35,989 nucleotides of DNA from positions 1-35,989 of the forward strand of contig NZ_WHJH01000062.1 of assembly GCF_011682145.1 (NCBI RefSeq). Direction: 5' to 3'. Positions 34,050-35,989 of this stretch are shown here, in pieces. Below the pieces are notes generated by a model. That model was not told the DNA's origin. It made no database searches and saw only the letters and a list, made by a program, of their open reading frames with translations. Source of the stretch: Massilia mucilaginosa (lineage in GTDB: Bacteria; Pseudomonadota; Gammaproteobacteria; Burkholderiales; Burkholderiaceae_D). A program made the position numbers and the translations under genes. Numbering within the stretch: position 1 is the first letter of the stretch; each line of letters opens with the position of its first letter.

Positions 34050-34763
34050 TCAGATCTGCGGCTTGATGCCGCTCTTGCGCTCACGCGCGATGTCCGCCTC
34101 GTGCCGCCGCCGCGCGCGCTCGATGTCATCGGAGGCCGTCTTGACGTCGATGACGGTCAAAATGAAGCGGTTGACCATACCGTCACGCTCAAACACGTCG
34201 GTGAGCATCACCCGCATCCCGCAGTTGTGAGGAATGCTGCTTGGCGCCCTCAGGCGCCCCCCCGCGAGCGGCGTGCCCTCCAGTGCGATGGACTTGCACG
34301 GGATGTTCCCGTCCGCCCCCTTGACGCGCTTGCCTTCGCGGTCGGTGTCCCAGGAATACAAGCTCCAGCCGCGGGGTCCGGGCTCCGGGCGCAAGGTCGG
34401 CTCGCCGAACTTCTGCGTCAGCGAGCCCAGCAACGCGTCAAGGCTCACCCGCGAACCGGGAACCATGCGCTGATAGCGCGCGACGAACCAGACCTTGCCA
34501 GCGGCGTTCTGCAACACGATGAACTCGTCGGCGGCGCCTTCCTCGCTATCGGGGTCCCGGTTTCCCCGCGTCGCCGACAGCCCCGTCAACTCGCGTTCAA
34601 CAATCTTGAACGGTTTGATCGCAAACGCGTTGTTGGCGCTCTTGATGGCCAGGCTCGCTTCGGACAGCGTGCTGCCGATCCGCACACCGGAAATATCGCT
34701 TGCCAGTGCCGGACGGGCCAGCATCAACGACAACATGCATACTGCGGCGCAACGCAAGATCAT
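34050..34763 (-). CDS. exported hypothetical protein
   Basis: 237 residues, family not recognised. A signal peptide (MILRCAAVCMLSLMLARPALAS) is followed by GVRIGSTLSEASLAIKSAN, the kind of opening seen in periplasmic proteins with small repeated alpha/beta units. A middle part with aromatic strands (VWFVARYQRMVPG, GWSLYSWDTDREGKRV) follows. Two cysteines (in PCKS and HNCGM) could pair. The C-terminus is a charged helix (DDIERARRRHEADIARERK). It appears to be a single-gene unit between the esterase-like and TetR genes on the same strand. Confidence 0.75.
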   Translation of the reverse strand: MILRCAAVCMLSLMLARPALASDISGVRIGSTLSEASLAIKSANNAFAIKPFKIVERELTGLSATRGNRDPDSEEGAADEFIVLQNAAGKVWFVARYQRMVPGSRVSLDALLGSLTQKFGEPTLRPEPGPRGWSLYSWDTDREGKRVKGADGNIPCKSIALEGTPLAGGRLRAPSSIPHNCGMRVMLTDVFERDGMVNRFILTVIDVKTASDDIERARRRHEADIARERKSGIKPQI

Positions 34764-34801
34764 CGAATCGACTCCTATACCAGTAGAAAAACAGTCGTAT
34801 T

Positions 34802-35404
34802 CTATCTCGCGTCACCCTGCGCAAGCATGCCGAAAGGAACTATTTTCGGCGATGCGGCCAGCGCCAGCAATTGGGCGCGCACCTGTGGAAAATACGCCGG
34901 CCGCTCGCCGCGCGCCAGCAGCCAGTCGAACCAGGCGCCATCGGCGGCCAGCCGCACCACGCCCAGCAGCGGCGCGGCGTCGGTAGCGGCGTGGACCGAC
35001 AGCCGCCGCGCCAGCCACGCGTCCCAGCGCTGCTTGAGCGCGGGATCGGCGATCAGCGACACCGGCAAGGCCACGCTCCACGGATTATCCGATGCCGGCG
35101 GCGGCTCGTCGAACACCATGCGCACGTAGGCGCGCGTAAAACAGCCGTACGCGCCATCGTCGCCGGCCAGGCAGGCGTCCAGGCCCGCGTCGAGGCGCGC
35201 GATCATGTCGTCGAACATGCTCTCGACCAGCGCCTGCTTGTTGGCGAAATGGTGGAACAGGCCTCCCTTGCTCACCCCGGCGGACTGCGCCACGGCCTGC
35301 ACGGTGACCCCGGCCAGCCCCTCTTCCACGGCAATCTTCGCGGCGCAGGCGAGCAAGGCGCTGCGCACCCGCTCGGGCGCCTTCTTCCGGGTCGGGGCGT
35401 TCAA
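34802..35404 (-). CDS. TetR-family repressor
   Basis: 200 residues from a TTG start. The N-terminal TetR helix-turn-helix (GVTVQAVAQSAGVSKGGLFHHF, in two blocks around residues 33-54) is complete, followed by NKQALVESMFDD. The C-terminal ligand domain is diverged, as usual. The TTG overlaps the stop of the SMR gene by four bases (TTGA), so the regulator is translated with its likely target. A palindrome of TetR type lies in the promoter of this two-gene operon (35782-35801), arguing for autorepression relieved by an SMR substrate, typically a cationic compound. Confidence 0.88.
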   Translation of the reverse strand: MNAPTRKKAPERVRSALLACAAKIAVEEGLAGVTVQAVAQSAGVSKGGLFHHFANKQALVESMFDDMIARLDAGLDACLAGDDGAYGCFTRAYVRMVFDEPPPASDNPWSVALPVSLIADPALKQRWDAWLARRLSVHAATDAAPLLGVVRLAADGAWFDWLLARGERPAYFPQVRAQLLALAASPKIVPFGMLAQGDAR

Positions 35405-35742
35405 TGCGCCGCCGATGTCGAGAACGCCTGCACCAGCACCACGCCGGTCACGATCAGGCCGATGCCGATGATCGCCACCGGATCCAGGCGCTGCTTGAAC
35501 ACGATCACGCCGATGAGCGCCGTCAGCACGATTCCCACCCCGCCCCAGATGGCATACGCCACGCCCAGCGGAACATGCTTGAGCGCCAGCGACAGCAGGT
35601 AGAAGGAGCCGGCGTAGAACAGCGCCATCAGCCCGGTCGGCAGCATTTTGCTGAACTGCTCGGACTTGCCGAGGAAGGTGGTGCCGATCACCTCGCAGAC
35701 AATGGCGCCGGCCAGGGCGAGATAGGAAAACCAGGCTGTCAT
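35401..35742 (-). CDS. small multidrug resistance (SMR) family transporter
   Basis: 113 residues, four transmembrane helices, inner membrane, acting as an antiparallel dimer in proton-coupled export. The essential membrane glutamate is in AIVCEVIGTTFL (TM1, about residue 16). The conserved YAIWGGVGIV (TM3) and the TM4 GIGLIVTGVVLV are present, which favours an EmrE/QacE-like multidrug exporter over the Gdx guanidinium branch, though I cannot settle this. The frame opens at 35784, but the ATG at 35742 with CGGAG upstream matches the family. It is the first gene of an operon with TetR. A Tn3-family element ends about 90 bp upstream of the start. Confidence 0.92.
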   Translation of the reverse strand: MTAWFSYLALAGAIVCEVIGTTFLGKSEQFSKMLPTGLMALFYAGSFYLLSLALKHVPLGVAYAIWGGVGIVLTALIGVIVFKQRLDPVAIIGIGLIVTGVVLVQAFSTSAAH

Positions 35743-35779
35743 GGTGGAACTCCGCTTCATCAATCGAAGTCGGGATTCT

Positions 35780-35808
35780 ATCATACCGACCGCGCGGTAT
35801 GTTTAAGG
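35780..35808 (-). promoter_or_regulatory. SMR-TetR promoter with TetR-type operator
   Basis: The operator CATACCGACCGCGCGGTATG (35782-35801) has perfect 7-bp arms (CATACCG/CGGTATG) and resembles TetR/AcrR-class sites built on ACCGxxxxCGGT. On the minus strand TATGAT (35780-35785) is a good -10, and CCTTAA (35803-35808) lies 17 bases upstream as a weak -35. The operator therefore fills the spacer and would block RNA polymerase when bound. Confidence 0.75.
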
Positions 35809-35832
35809 AACATTGCTCATCGGACTATTCGA

Positions 35833-35877
35833 GGGTCGGCCGGGATCCGTGTAAAAATACCAAAATTGAGCTGTAAG
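35833..35877. repeat. terminal inverted repeat of a Tn3-family transposon
   Basis: The 45 bases from GGGTCGGCCGGG to GAGCTGTAAG read inward from the element's outer edge in the Tn3-family format (5'-GGG...TAAG). They are AT-richer than the flanking chromosome and lie nine bases before the transposase stop codon. The mate copy and any 5-bp target duplication (expected TTCGA, 35828-35832) are outside the window. Confidence 0.6.
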
Positions 35878-35885
35878 TGACTGAA

Positions 35886-35989
35886 TTATTGAAGAATCTT
35901 GGTTTTGTAGTTCATTGGCGGCAGCTTTCTTTCCAAGTCTAAGGTGTAATCGCCATACCGATTGATGTGCTCGGTTCTATAGGGCGCAA
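35886..35989 (-). CDS. Tn3-family transposase, C-terminal fragment (cut by window edge)
   Basis: Reading the minus strand from 35987, 33 residues precede TAA at 35886-35888: APYRTEHINRYGDYTLDL and then ERKLPPMNYKTKILQ. This matches the C-terminal signature of Tn3-family TnpA (PY-x-x-x-H-I-x-R-[FY]-G-x-[YF]-x-L-D-L...P.P). The rest of the gene lies beyond the window. A stop codon a few bases from a terminal repeat is the normal arrangement in this family. Codon use is AT-richer than the chromosomal genes. Transcription points out of the element towards the SMR-TetR operon. Confidence 0.65.
   Translation of the reverse strand, partial: APYRTEHINRYGDYTLDLERKLPPMNYKTKILQ

Overview
The window looks like a high-GC betaproteobacterial chromosome, most likely Oxalobacteraceae (Massilia/Duganella/Janthinobacterium type). 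This is inferred from gene content (SDR-type threonine dehydrogenase with kbl, short-form phosphate acetyltransferase with ackA, TorF-type porin, DUF2244 protein, ZnuD-like receptor) and strong G/C bias at third codon positions; no rRNA or marker gene fixes the genus. I see no tRNA, rRNA or CRISPR array.

Layout. (1) 1-2807 is an accessory block of four unrecognised minus-strand genes with visibly lower GC. It holds two almost identical intrinsic terminators and a glycine-zipper protein followed 3 bp later by a tiny two-helix membrane protein. (2) 2995-5141 is a translationally coupled phosphate acetyltransferase-acetate kinase pair. (3) 5340-7347 holds a LysM protein whose ends look like the two halves of a lysozyme/lytic-transglycosylase fold, overlapping a secreted LprI-like (lysozyme-inhibitor-like) protein, and then a SUKH/SMI1-like gene. 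The first two are a candidate effector-immunity pair. (4) 7358-11014 is a kbl-threonine dehydrogenase-sdaA operon, read away from a divergent XRE-cupin regulator (11225-11800) with a compact palindromic control region between them. It would turn threonine into glycine plus acetyl-CoA and serine into pyruvate; the Pta-AckA pair nearby could turn acetyl-CoA into acetate and ATP.

(5) 11919-21529 holds a frameshifted DUF5694-like gene, an alkaline-ceramidase homologue with all metal and catalytic positions, a small unknown protein, a secreted prolyl oligopeptidase, a cupredoxin-like periplasmic protein overlapping a membrane GGDEF-EAL protein, and an 11-repeat Sel1 protein. (6) 21762-26147 is a minus-strand run: YegD-like Hsp70, DEDDh exonuclease, DUF2946-type His/Cys protein and a ZnuD-like TonB receptor, closed by a very strong terminator. 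(7) 26345-29649 holds a LacI regulator and an isolated cytochrome c oxidase subunit I gene followed by a DUF2244 membrane gene, without subunits II or III. (8) 29768-32697 is a porin-chemoreceptor pair with touching genes. (9) 33049-35742 holds a secreted esterase-like hydrolase, an unknown exported protein and an SMR efflux-TetR operon with a clear operator. (10) The last ~155 bp are the end of a Tn3-family transposon: a terminal inverted repeat and the transposase C-terminus, inserted just upstream of the SMR promoter.

The strongest candidates for something undescribed are the split lysozyme-fold/LysM protein with its LprI-like partner, and the glycine-zipper/two-helix pair at the left edge.
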